Assembly (NCBI GenBank): GCA_903909415.1
Contig: CAIVVS010000053.1
Span: forward strand, 1 to 23,983
Source: an uncultured Pseudomonadota bacterium
Lineage (GTDB): Bacteria > Pseudomonadota > Gammaproteobacteria > Burkholderiales > SG8-39
Direction of reading: 5' to 3'
DNA length: 23,983 nucleotides
In this document: one piece after another, positions 15,617 through 23,007 of the stretch
Position numbering within the stretch: position 1 is the first letter of the stretch
Layout of the letters: each line of letters starts with the position of its first letter
The notes under the pieces: generated by a model
Databases searched by the model: none
Told to the model about the DNA's origin: nothing
What the model saw: only the letters and a program-made list of their open reading frames with translations
Made by a program: the position numbers and the translations under genes

Positions 15617-17938
15617 GTGAATTCCCGCAAGTCCATTCCCATGGCGGCGCTGCCGCCTGCCGCCGCCCGGCCCGCGCCGTCCGATGAGCTGCCCCGATGC
15701 CTCTCCGCGGCCCTGTACCCGACCAACTGCCTGATGACCCTGGCCATCGCCGCCCTGCTGGGTGCGGGCGCGAACAGCGCGAACGCCCAGGCCCCGTCGA
15801 CCCAGCAGGCCGCGACCCAGTTCGACGCAGTGGTCGTCGGCGCCAGCCGCAGCGATACCAAGCTGGATGACATGGCGCTGCACACCACGGTGGTCACCCG
15901 GGACGACATTGCGAAGTCGCCCGCCACGACGCTCGACCAGCTGTTGCGCTCGGTGCCCGGCTTCAACTTCACCGGCGTCCCGACTCCGCAGTCGGACCCC
16001 ACCGGGCACCAGACGCGCATGCGCGGTCTGGGCAATGCCAAGGTGCTGGTGTTGCTGGACGGCGTCCCCATCCACGACCCGTTCTACCTGACCACGCAGT
16101 GGTTCAAGGTGCCGCTCTACAACATCGAGCGGGTGGAAGTGGTACGGGGCGGCAACTCCAGCCTGTGGGGCAACATGGCGGTGGCCGGCGTCGTGAACAT
16201 CGTCTCGCGCCGGGCGTTCGACAACGCCGGCTACGCCGAACTCGGCTACGGCACGGGCGGTTCGATCAACATCGCGGCGAGCAAGAACATCCGCGCCTCC
16301 GACTCGCTCGGCTTCAACCTGTCGGTGGACGAGGTGCACTCGATGGGCTACCAATCCGTGCCCATCGAGCACCAGTGGCGCTATCCCCGCCGCGACCCGG
16401 TGGACACCAAGAACACCAACGCGGTGCTCACCGCGTGGTTCAAGCCCACCGAGGACCTGAGCGGCTACGCGCGCTTCGGCTATCACGTGCAGGACCAGGA
16501 CATCAGCTACCAGTTCGGCAGCAACATCCAGCAAAGCCCCGATGCCTCCGCTGGCCTCAAGCAACGCCTGGACGCGAACAGCACACTGGCGGCCACCGCG
16601 TGGGCGCAGTACGTCCAGTTCGAGAAGTACAACGGCGCGACCTGCTACTGGCAGACCGCGGCCGCGCCGGCGAGCCGCTGCCCCGCGACTGCGGCGGTGA
16701 ACCGGAACCAGGTCAACCAGCAGGTGGTCGACTACTACACCCAGTACGGCTCGCAGCGCTACCGCGAGAAGGGGGGCTCGCTGATCTGGTCCCGGAACAC
16801 GCTGTCGCCTGCCTGGGACAGCATCCAGCTGGGCGCCGACTACCGGCAGCTGTCGGCGACCGACCTGGAGTTCTTCTTCAGCGCGCCGCAGGCGCTGAAC
16901 CAGCCGCAGCGGCTCAACAGCACGACCTACGGCAAGGCGGACCAGGCGTTCAAGGGCCTGTTCGCCCAGACCCGCGTGCTGCCCATCGACCGCCTGTCGG
17001 TGACGGTTAGCGCACGCTTCGACCGATGGGAGAACACAGGGCGCTTCCAGACCCGGACCAGCGCGGTCGGTCCGACCACCGGTGGTGCGCGCGAGGACTC
17101 CTCCAAGTCCGCGCTGAACCCGGGCATCTCGGCGCGCTATGCGCTGACGAGCGACATCGACCTGCGCGCGGCCGGCTACAAGTCCTTCCGGGCGCCGGGG
17201 TTCAACAACACGACGCGCACCTTCGGCGCGGCCACCCCGACCATCGCCAACCCCGACCTCGGCCCGGAGACCCTGACCGGCTGGGAACTGGGCAGCGATT
17301 ACTCGAAGGGGCCGTTGTCGGTCAGCGCGACCTACTTCCTTTACCGGATCCGCAACCAGATCGCGACCTTCCGGGTGAACAACTTCGCGTCGGCGCCGGA
17401 CCTGGTGCGCACCATCTGCGGCGCGGCGCTGGCCAACTGCGGCGGCAGCGCGAACTTCTACACCAACGACCAGGACGGCGAGTCGCGCGGGCTGGAACTG
17501 GTGGCGCGCTACAAGGCGTCGAAGCAGCTCACGCTGGATGCGACCTACACGCACACCGACTCGGTGCTGGTGCGCACCGGGCCGGTGGTGACCGACCCCA
17601 TCGGCGTTCAGATCGCGGGCATCCCGAAGGACGTGGTGACGCTCGCCGCGACCTGGCAGGCGATGCCCAGGCTGAGGACCTTCGCCGAGGCCCGCTATGT
17701 CGGGCGCATGCTGGTCGACAGCACCTCGGTGCGGGATACCTACTTCTGGCAGGGCGGTGCGACGGTGTTCAATGCCAGCCTCAGCTATGCGGTGGACCCG
17801 TCCATGGACGTGGTGGCCGGGGTACAGAACCTGTTCGACAAGGAGTATTCCGAGAACACCTACACCTGGAACCAGCCGTTCAACCAGACCCTGTCATTGC
17901 GCCGAACGGTCAACGCCGGCGTGCGGGCGCGGTTCTGA
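15617..17938 (+). CDS. TonB-dependent outer-membrane receptor, probably for copper
   Basis: A 773-residue outer-membrane protein. An unusually long N-terminal region (about 57 residues) ends in a hydrophobic stretch (LMTLAIAALLGAGANSANA) and a cleavage site near residue 57. A plug domain follows, with the typical TTLDQLLRSVPGFNF, RMRGLGNAKVLVLLDGVPI and VEVVRGGNSSLWG. The beta-barrel ends with VNAGVRARF, the terminal Phe being the usual outer-membrane signal. Two Cys pairs lie in barrel loops (CYWQ...RC and ICGAALANC). The GTG start at 15617 has AAGGAG (15604-15609) seven bases before it. Copper as the substrate is inferred from the neighbours: DUF2946-like protein, TlpA-like protein and PCu(A)C chaperone. 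A role with another metal chelate cannot be excluded. Confidence 0.9.
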   Translation: MNSRKSIPMAALPPAAARPAPSDELPRCLSAALYPTNCLMTLAIAALLGAGANSANAQAPSTQQAATQFDAVVVGASRSDTKLDDMALHTTVVTRDDIAKSPATTLDQLLRSVPGFNFTGVPTPQSDPTGHQTRMRGLGNAKVLVLLDGVPIHDPFYLTTQWFKVPLYNIERVEVVRGGNSSLWGNMAVAGVVNIVSRRAFDNAGYAELGYGTGGSINIAASKNIRASDSLGFNLSVDEVHSMGYQSVPIEHQWRYPRRDPVDTKNTNAVLTAWFKPTEDLSGYARFGYHVQDQDISYQFGSNIQQSPDASAGLKQRLDANSTLAATAWAQYVQFEKYNGATCYWQTAAAPASRCPATAAVNRNQVNQQVVDYYTQYGSQRYREKGGSLIWSRNTLSPAWDSIQLGADYRQLSATDLEFFFSAPQALNQPQRLNSTTYGKADQAFKGLFAQTRVLPIDRLSVTVSARFDRWENTGRFQTRTSAVGPTTGGAREDSSKSALNPGISARYALTSDIDLRAAGYKSFRAPGFNNTTRTFGAATPTIANPDLGPETLTGWELGSDYSKGPLSVSATYFLYRIRNQIATFRVNNFASAPDLVRTICGAALANCGGSANFYTNDQDGESRGLELVARYKASKQLTLDATYTHTDSVLVRTGPVVTDPIGVQIAGIPKDVVTLAATWQAMPRLRTFAEARYVGRMLVDSTSVRDTYFWQGGATVFNASLSYAVDPSMDVVAGVQNLFDKEYSENTYTWNQPFNQTLSLRRTVNAGVRARF

Positions 17939-17953
17939 GCAAGGGAGGCCCTG

Positions 17954-19213
17954 ATGGCGATGAACACGGCGGGGACGAGGGGTGAGCGCGGCGGCGTGCG
18001 CCTGCTGGTGGCCGCGGGGCTGGCTTCGATGACGCTGGGCGTGCTCACCGCGACGGCGCAGCACGCGCACCACGGCGCGGAGCCCGCCCCGCGTGCCGCC
18101 GGCGCCAAGGGCGCCGAGCGCATGCCGCGTGGCGCGCTGGGATCGTCGGCGACGGTGGATGCGGCTGGCGCCATCTGGGCGGTGCACACCGACGGCAACC
18201 ACGTCGTGGTGCGCCGTTCCGCTGATGCCGGTGCGAGCTGGTCGGCGCCGGTGCGGGTGAACGCGCAGCCCGAGCGCATCGAGGCCGACGGCGACTCGCG
18301 CCCCAAGATCGCGACCGGCCCGGGCGGCGAGGTCTACGTCACCTGGACCAAGCCGCTGTCCCGGCCTTACACCGGCGAAATCCGCTTCTCGCGCTCGCTG
18401 GATGGCGGCAAGAGCTTCAGTGAGCCGGTCGCGGTGCATGCCGATCGCCAGGAGATCACCCACCGCTTCGATTCGGTCGCGACCAGCAAGGATGGCCGGG
18501 TGTTCGTGGCCTGGCTGGACAAGCGCGTCGGGGTGGCCGCGCGGGCCGCGAAGGCAAAGCCCGAGTACCGGGGCGCGGCGATCTACTTCGCCGTGTCCGA
18601 TGACAGGGGCGCGAGCTTCCGTGGCGACTTCAAGGTCGCGGACCACAGCTGCGAGTGTTGCCGCATCAGCCTGTTGCCACAGCAGGACGGCAGCGTGCTC
18701 GCGATGTGGCGCCACGTGTTCGAGCCCAACGAGCGCGACCACGCCGTGGCGCAGCTCAACCCGGACGGCAGCGTCACGCGCTTTCGCCGCGCGACCTTCG
18801 ACCGCTGGCGCATCGATGCCTGCCCGCACCACGGGCCTTCGCTGGCGCGCGATGCCGACGGGCAGCTTCACGCCGTCTGGTTCAACCAGGGGCCGCAGAA
18901 CGCCGGCGTGTCCTACGGGAGGCTGCGCGACGGCGGCATCGAGGGGCAGCGGCGCATCGGCGGCGAGGCCGCCGAGCATGCCGACCTGGCGATCATCGGG
19001 CGGCGGGTGGCCGTCGTCTGGAAGGAGTTCGACGGAGAGCAGTCGGTGCTGCGCGCGATGCGCTCGGACGACTCGGGGCGCAACTGGACCGAGCACCGGC
19101 TCGGCGCCACCGGCGGCGCCTCGGCGCAGCCCCGCGTGCTGGTACGGGACGGCCGCTTCATCGCGTTCTGGCACACGCGCCAGGAAGCCGTGAAGACCGT
19201 GGTGCTGCCATGA
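17954..19213 (+). CDS. Secreted Asp-box (BNR/sialidase-like) beta-propeller with CxCC and CPHH motifs
   Basis: A 419-residue exported protein. The signal peptide (GVRLLVAAGLASMTLGVLTATA) leads to a mature end carrying HAHH (37-40). Four Asp-boxes of the form S-x-D-x-G-x-x-W/F are at 89-96, 148-155, 215-222 and 371-378, the mark of a sialidase-like propeller. Between blades lie H231-S-C233-E-C235-C236 and C290-P-H292-H293, together with H254 and H263: a plausible metal site and unlike a glycosidase. A true sialidase would need an Arg triad and catalytic Tyr/Glu, which I cannot confirm. GGGAGG precedes the ATG; a second ATG six bases on is possible. It follows the TonB receptor by 15 bases, and its stop overlaps the TlpA-like gene. 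A periplasmic copper-binding role is the favoured inference. Confidence 0.85.
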   Translation: MAMNTAGTRGERGGVRLLVAAGLASMTLGVLTATAQHAHHGAEPAPRAAGAKGAERMPRGALGSSATVDAAGAIWAVHTDGNHVVVRRSADAGASWSAPVRVNAQPERIEADGDSRPKIATGPGGEVYVTWTKPLSRPYTGEIRFSRSLDGGKSFSEPVAVHADRQEITHRFDSVATSKDGRVFVAWLDKRVGVAARAAKAKPEYRGAAIYFAVSDDRGASFRGDFKVADHSCECCRISLLPQQDGSVLAMWRHVFEPNERDHAVAQLNPDGSVTRFRRATFDRWRIDACPHHGPSLARDADGQLHAVWFNQGPQNAGVSYGRLRDGGIEGQRRIGGEAAEHADLAIIGRRVAVVWKEFDGEQSVLRAMRSDDSGRNWTEHRLGATGGASAQPRVLVRDGRFIAFWHTRQEAVKTVVLP

Positions 19214-19698
19214 GCACGCGTGTACTCCGGCCGGTGGTCGTCGCGCTGCTGCTGGCGCTGGCCGTTCCTGCCGCGGCGGCGGAGTTCCGCGACTTCGACG
19301 CCGGCAGCATGCGCGGCATCCGCGCCGAGCAGGCGGGCAAGCCCTTCCTGCTGGTGTTCTGGTCGCTCTACTGCGAGCCTTGCCGCGAGGAAATGCCGCA
19401 GTGGGGCGAGCTGCAGCGCCGCCACCCGGGCGTGCCCATCATGCTGGTGGCGACCGATCCGCCGCAGGAACGGGCCCTGATGGGCAAGTTCCTGGCCCGC
19501 CACAAGCTGGGCAAGGTCCAGTCATGGGCGTTTGCGGACGAGTTCAGCGAGCGCGTGCGCCATTCGGTCGACCCGCGCTGGCGCGGCGAGCTGCCGCGAA
19601 CCTATTTCTATGACCGGGAGCACAAGGCCGAGGCCCGCAGCGGCAAGGTGGACGCTGGAACCGTGTCGAAGTGGCTTGCGCGAGCGGGGGCCGGATAG
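19210..19698 (+). CDS. TlpA-like periplasmic thioredoxin-fold protein
   Basis: A 162-residue exported protein. A signal peptide (VLRPVVVALLLALAVPAAAA) is followed by a thioredoxin fold with active site WSLYCEPC (C55, C58) and a cis-Pro segment GELPRTYFYD. TlpA/ResA-type proteins reduce or hold disulfides and copper sites in the periplasm, for instance during cytochrome oxidase assembly. The middle Glu-Pro of CEPC is common in this group. The ATG overlaps the stop of the propeller gene (19210-19213), which implies co-translation. In this neighbourhood, reducing the Cys clusters of the propeller or the copper ligands of the chaperone is a reasonable but untested role. Confidence 0.88.
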   Translation: MSTRVLRPVVVALLLALAVPAAAAEFRDFDAGSMRGIRAEQAGKPFLLVFWSLYCEPCREEMPQWGELQRRHPGVPIMLVATDPPQERALMGKFLARHKLGKVQSWAFADEFSERVRHSVDPRWRGELPRTYFYDREHKAEARSGKVDAGTVSKWLARAGAG

Positions 19699-19768
19699 GA
19701 TTCGTGACCGAACTCGTGGCACTTTGAACGCGCACCGCCACCCACGCAACACCCAAGGAGACCCAGCC

Positions 19769-20305
19769 ATGACACTGCCGACCAGACGTTCCATCCTCCT
19801 CGCCGCCGCGTGCATCACGGGCGTGCTGCCGCTGTCCGCCGCCCGGGCCCAGGTACAGCCCCAAGTCCAGGTGCGGGAGCCCTGGGTGCGCGCCACCGTC
19901 CCGGCCCAGAAGGCTACCGGCGCCTTCATGCAGATCACCGCACCCGAGGGCTCGAAGCTGGTCGAGGCGCGCTCGCCCGTGGCCGGCGTGGTAGAGCTGC
20001 ACGAGATGGCCATCGTCGACAACGTCATGAAGATGCGCCAAATCCCCGGCATCGACATCCCGGCCAAGGGCGCCGAACTCAAGCCGGGCGGCTACCACGT
20101 GATGCTCATGGACCTGAAGCAGCAGGTGAAGGAGGGCGATGCCGTGCCGCTGACCCTGGTGGTGCAGGGCAAGGACGGCAAACGCCAGACGGTGGAGGTC
20201 AGCGCGCGTGCCCGGGCCCTGACCACGCCCGCCGCCCGGAGTGGCGACAAGGGCGGGGACAAGGGATCGGGCCATGGCGCCCATGGCGGCGGCATGAAGC
20301 ACTGA
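19769..20305 (+). CDS. PCu(A)C-family periplasmic copper chaperone
   Basis: A 178-residue exported protein. A signal peptide with an Arg pair (TRRSILLAAACITGVLPLSAARA) ends near residue 27. The cupredoxin-like domain has the copper(I) ligands of the family: H78 in ELHEM, M89 in MKMR, and H110 and M112 in YHVML. Other family marks are REPWVRATVPAQKATGAFM and AELKPGGYHVML. PCu(A)C proteins deliver copper to the CuA or CuB sites of oxidases, or scavenge it. The last 20 residues (HGAHGGGMKH end) are His/Gly/Met-rich and could be an extra copper site. AAGGAG (19755-19760) precedes the ATG by eight bases. It is separated from the TlpA-like gene by 70 bases but is very probably part of the same locus. 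Confidence 0.93.
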   Translation: MTLPTRRSILLAAACITGVLPLSAARAQVQPQVQVREPWVRATVPAQKATGAFMQITAPEGSKLVEARSPVAGVVELHEMAIVDNVMKMRQIPGIDIPAKGAELKPGGYHVMLMDLKQQVKEGDAVPLTLVVQGKDGKRQTVEVSARARALTTPAARSGDKGGDKGSGHGAHGGGMKH

Positions 20306-20344
20306 TGCCACAATGGCCGCATCGACCAGCAAGGAGGTGCGGCC

Positions 20345-20674
20345 ATGGTGTCCTATTTCGTCAGCTACCGCGGTGAAGCTGCGGACCGCGATGCGTTCCT
20401 GCGCTACTACGCCGAGCGCCACGCGAAGGTGCTCGCGGACTTCCCCGGGATACGCGGGCTCACGCTGCACGCCGCGGTTCCGTCGGCCGACCCGTTCCCG
20501 GTGAACCCCGGGGGCAGGCTGCTGCTGGCGCAGATGACGTTCGACACGCCGGCCGCGCTGGACAGGGCGCTGGCATCCGAGGCCCGGGCGCGCGCGCGCG
20601 AGGATTTCGCGAACTTCCCGCGGTTCGAGGGCGAGGTCAGCCACGAGGCGATGGCCGCGACCAGGGTGTTCTGA
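20345..20674 (+). CDS. EthD-family small protein
   Basis: A 109-residue cytoplasmic protein with the ferredoxin-like dimeric alpha/beta-barrel pattern of EthD: a first strand YFVSYRG, the helix and turn DRDAFLRYYAERHAKVLADFPGIRGLTLH, then a second strand LLLAQMTF and helix AALDRALAS. EthD-type proteins accompany oxygenase or degradation pathways; their precise reaction is often unknown. A near-perfect Shine-Dalgarno site AAGGAGGT (20331-20338) fixes the ATG at 20345. It starts 39 bases after the copper chaperone but seems to belong functionally with the catabolic genes downstream. Identification is by pattern and moderately sure. Confidence 0.78.
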   Translation: MVSYFVSYRGEAADRDAFLRYYAERHAKVLADFPGIRGLTLHAAVPSADPFPVNPGGRLLLAQMTFDTPAALDRALASEARARAREDFANFPRFEGEVSHEAMAATRVF

Positions 20675-20777
20675 TTCCGCGACGGGCGCGCCGGTCCGCG
20701 TCAGGCTTGCGCATTGCGGCAATCCGCAGCGCCGCGATGGACTACCATCACCCCGTCATCCCTAGGAGGAGGCAGCC

Positions 20778-21755
20778 ATGTCCAAAGCCGTTCGCACCAC
20801 CCGTGCCCCGTTCCTGATCGCAGCGTCCCTGGTCCTGGCGCTTGCCGCCGGCAGCGTGTCCGCGCAAGCCTGGCCGTCGCGCCCGGTGCGCTTCGTCGTT
20901 CCCTTCGTCGCGGGCAGCTCGCCCGACGTCACCGCGCGCATGATCGCGCCCAAGCTGTCCGATGCCCTCGGGCAGCCGGTGATCGTGGAGAACCGCGGCG
21001 GCGCCGCTGGCATCATCGGCGCCGAGCTGGTCGCCAAGTCTGCGCCCGACGGCTACACGCTGCTGTACCCGGTGAACTCGGTGATCTGCGCCAACCAGCA
21101 CCTGTATTCCAAGCTGCCCTACGACGCGCTCAAGAGCTTCGTGCCGGTCACCATGACGGTGAACTTCGGCTACGTGCTGCTGGCGCGGTCCAACTTTCCC
21201 GCCAACGACCTCAAGGGCCTGATCGCGATGGCCAAGGCCGAGCCAGGCAAGCTGAACTTCGGTTCTGCCGGCCTGGGCGCGGGCAACCACGTGGTGATGG
21301 AGATGCTGCTGGACATGACCGGCACCAAGATGGTCCACATCCCGCACCGCGACAGCGCCACCTCGGTGGTGACCGGCGACAGCGACGTGTCCATGGTGCC
21401 CGCGACCACCGCGGTGCCGCTGATCCGGGGCGGCAAGACCAAGGGCTTCGGCGTCACGGTGCCCAAGCGCCTGGCCGCGCTGCCGGACATGCCCTCCATC
21501 GGCGAGATCGTGCCCGGCTATTCGGCCGACGCCTGGCACGGCCTGCTCGCGCCGGCGGGCACGCCCATGCCCATCGTCGAGCGCCTGGCCGCCGAGACCG
21601 CCAAGGTGATCAACCATCCGGACATCCACAAGCGCCTGACCGACATCGGCCTCACGCCCATAGGTGACACGCCGGCGCAGTTCGCGGCGACGGTGAAGTC
21701 GGATTTCGACAAATGGGGCAAGGCGATCCGCGCCGCCAACATCAAGCTGGACTGA
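20778..21755 (+). CDS. Bug-family (TctC-type) periplasmic solute-binding protein
   Basis: A 325-residue secreted protein. A signal peptide covers residues about 1-29, with cleavage near VSA-QA. Mature hallmarks are WPSRPVRFVVPFVAGSSPDV, PVIVENRGGAAGIIGAEL, APDGYTLL and HIPHRDSATSVVTGD. The last replaces the usual PYKG segment with PHRDS, and the earlier loop reads FVAGSSPDV instead of the common PPGG, so the ligand may differ from that of the other two Bug proteins here. TAGGAGGAGG upstream of the ATG is a strong ribosome site. It is followed by tandem hairpins, then by an MBL hydrolase and an FAH-family enzyme that may act on the same compound. Confidence 0.92.
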   Translation: MSKAVRTTRAPFLIAASLVLALAAGSVSAQAWPSRPVRFVVPFVAGSSPDVTARMIAPKLSDALGQPVIVENRGGAAGIIGAELVAKSAPDGYTLLYPVNSVICANQHLYSKLPYDALKSFVPVTMTVNFGYVLLARSNFPANDLKGLIAMAKAEPGKLNFGSAGLGAGNHVVMEMLLDMTGTKMVHIPHRDSATSVVTGDSDVSMVPATTAVPLIRGGKTKGFGVTVPKRLAALPDMPSIGEIVPGYSADAWHGLLAPAGTPMPIVERLAAETAKVINHPDIHKRLTDIGLTPIGDTPAQFAATVKSDFDKWGKAIRAANIKLD

Positions 21756-21771
21756 CTGTACGTACGAAGCA

Positions 21772-21795
21772 GGGGAACCCCTTATCGGGTTCCCC
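21772..21795 (+). terminator. Hairpin after the third Bug gene
   Basis: GGGGAACCC (21772-21780), loop CTTATC, GGGTTCCCC (21787-21795): a perfect 9-bp stem 16 bases after the stop codon. No T-run follows. Together with the hairpin at 21818-21836 it forms a tandem termination or mRNA-end structure. Confidence 0.55.
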
Positions 21796-21817
21796 CGCGC
21801 CCCCTCCTGACGAACTT

Positions 21818-21836
21818 GAAAAGCCGACGGCTTTTC
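21818..21836. terminator. Intrinsic terminator-like hairpin
   Basis: GAAAAGCC (21818-21825), loop GAC, GGCTTTTC (21829-21836): a perfect 8-bp stem with a triloop. The U-rich 3' arm runs into CTTATT, in a stretch far less GC-rich than the surroundings. It is the best intrinsic terminator candidate in the window and nearly symmetric, so it could work in both directions. It implies that the MBL gene at 21871 has its own promoter or depends on read-through. Confidence 0.7.
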
Positions 21837-21870
21837 CTTATTGGCACCCTAGTCAACAGGACAAGATGAG

Positions 21871-22989
21871 ATGAAGAACTTCCGCTACACCAAGGGCCTG
21901 CACGACCTGGGCAACGGCCTGCATGCCTGGCTGCTGCCCGACGGCAGCTGGGGCTGGTCCAACGCCGGGCTGATCGCCGACTCCGGCCAGACCCTGCTGG
22001 TGGACACGCTGTTCGACCTGAACCTGACACGCGAGATGCTGGATGCGATGCGCGATGCGGTGCCGGCGGCGAAGGACATCGGCGTGCTGGTGAACACCCA
22101 CGGCAACGGCGACCACACCTTCGGCAACCAGCTGCTGGAAGGCAAGCGCATCATCGCCGCGGCCGGCTGCCTGGACGACATGCGCCACCGCCCGCCCGAG
22201 CAGCTCGCGCAGTGGCAGCGCGAATGGCGCAGCATGGGCATCGCCGGCAAGTTCTGGTACGAGGTGATGGGCGCGCACTTCGACTTCCAGGGCATACGCA
22301 TGGTGCTGCCCAACGAGACCTTCGCCGGCGAGAAACGCATGATGGTCGGCGACAAGGAAGTGGTGTTGGTGGAGGTGGGCCCGGCGCACACCCGCGGCGA
22401 CGTGCTGGTCTACGTCCCCAAGGACAAGACCGTGTTCACCGGCGACATCCTGTTCAACGGCGGCCACCCGGCGATCTGGGCCGGGCCGGTGTCCAACTGG
22501 ATCGCCGCCTGCGACCGCATGCTGGGCTGGGACCTGGAGACCGTGGTCCCGGGCCATGGCCCGATCACCGACAAGGCCGGCATCCGCGAGATGCGCGACT
22601 ACCTCGCCTACCTGCTGGTCGAGTCCAAGAAGTGCCTGGATGCGGGCATGGGCTTCGAGCAGGCGGCCGAGAAGATCGCGTTGGACCGCTGGCTGAACTG
22701 GGGCGAGTCCGAGCGCATCTACGTGAACGTGCATGCCTGCTACCGCGAGCTCGCCGCCGATCCTTCGTCCTCCGAGGAGAAGGGCATCCGCATGGCGCTG
22801 CTGGAGATGATGGGCAAGCGCTACTTCGCCAACAAGGACGCCGGCAAGGGTGGCCACGGCGGGCATGGCGACCATTGCGCGCCGGGTTGCGGCCATGACC
22901 ACGCGCATGGCCATGACCATGGCCACGACCATGCGCATGACCACGACCATGGCCACGAGCACGATCACAAGCACGACCACAAGCACTGA
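21871..22989 (+). CDS. MBL-fold metallo-hydrolase with His-rich C-terminal tail and variant HxNxDH motif
   Basis: A 372-residue cytoplasmic protein without a signal peptide. The metallo-beta-lactamase domain fills residues about 10-240. The first metal motif is N-T-H77-G-N79-G-D81-H82, where Asn stands in place of the usual second His; further ligands are H173 (GPAHTRGD), D192 (FTGDILF) and H229 (VPGHGP). The tail, from about residue 325, holds 19 His interspersed with Asp, Gly, Ala, Lys and two Cys (HCAPGC), as in metal-storage tails of zinc/nickel proteins. The substrate is unknown; the neighbours suggest a hydrolase in a degradation pathway with the FAH-family enzyme 18 bases downstream. 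The ATG has only a weak AGGA-type ribosome site. Confidence 0.9.
   Translation: MKNFRYTKGLHDLGNGLHAWLLPDGSWGWSNAGLIADSGQTLLVDTLFDLNLTREMLDAMRDAVPAAKDIGVLVNTHGNGDHTFGNQLLEGKRIIAAAGCLDDMRHRPPEQLAQWQREWRSMGIAGKFWYEVMGAHFDFQGIRMVLPNETFAGEKRMMVGDKEVVLVEVGPAHTRGDVLVYVPKDKTVFTGDILFNGGHPAIWAGPVSNWIAACDRMLGWDLETVVPGHGPITDKAGIREMRDYLAYLLVESKKCLDAGMGFEQAAEKIALDRWLNWGESERIYVNVHACYRELAADPSSSEEKGIRMALLEMMGKRYFANKDAGKGGHGGHGDHCAPGCGHDHAHGHDHGHDHAHDHDHGHEHDHKHDHKH
22852..22986 (+). repeat. Imperfect codon repeats encoding the His-rich tail
   Basis: The 3' end of the MBL gene is built of short, imperfect repeats of CAT/CAC with GAC, GGC and GAG codons (for example ggccatgaccatggccacga). The pattern encodes His-Asp, His-Gly and His-Ala dipeptides. 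Such tracts readily change length by slippage, so tail length may vary between strains. Confidence 0.8.
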
Positions 22990-23007
22990 GACGGGAGCGG
23001 CGACGCA

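Noticed and set aside
17954..19213. Genuine exo-alpha-sialidase
   Set aside because: Asp-boxes define only the fold; a catalytic Arg triad could not be identified, and the copper-gene context and Cys/His motifs point elsewhere.
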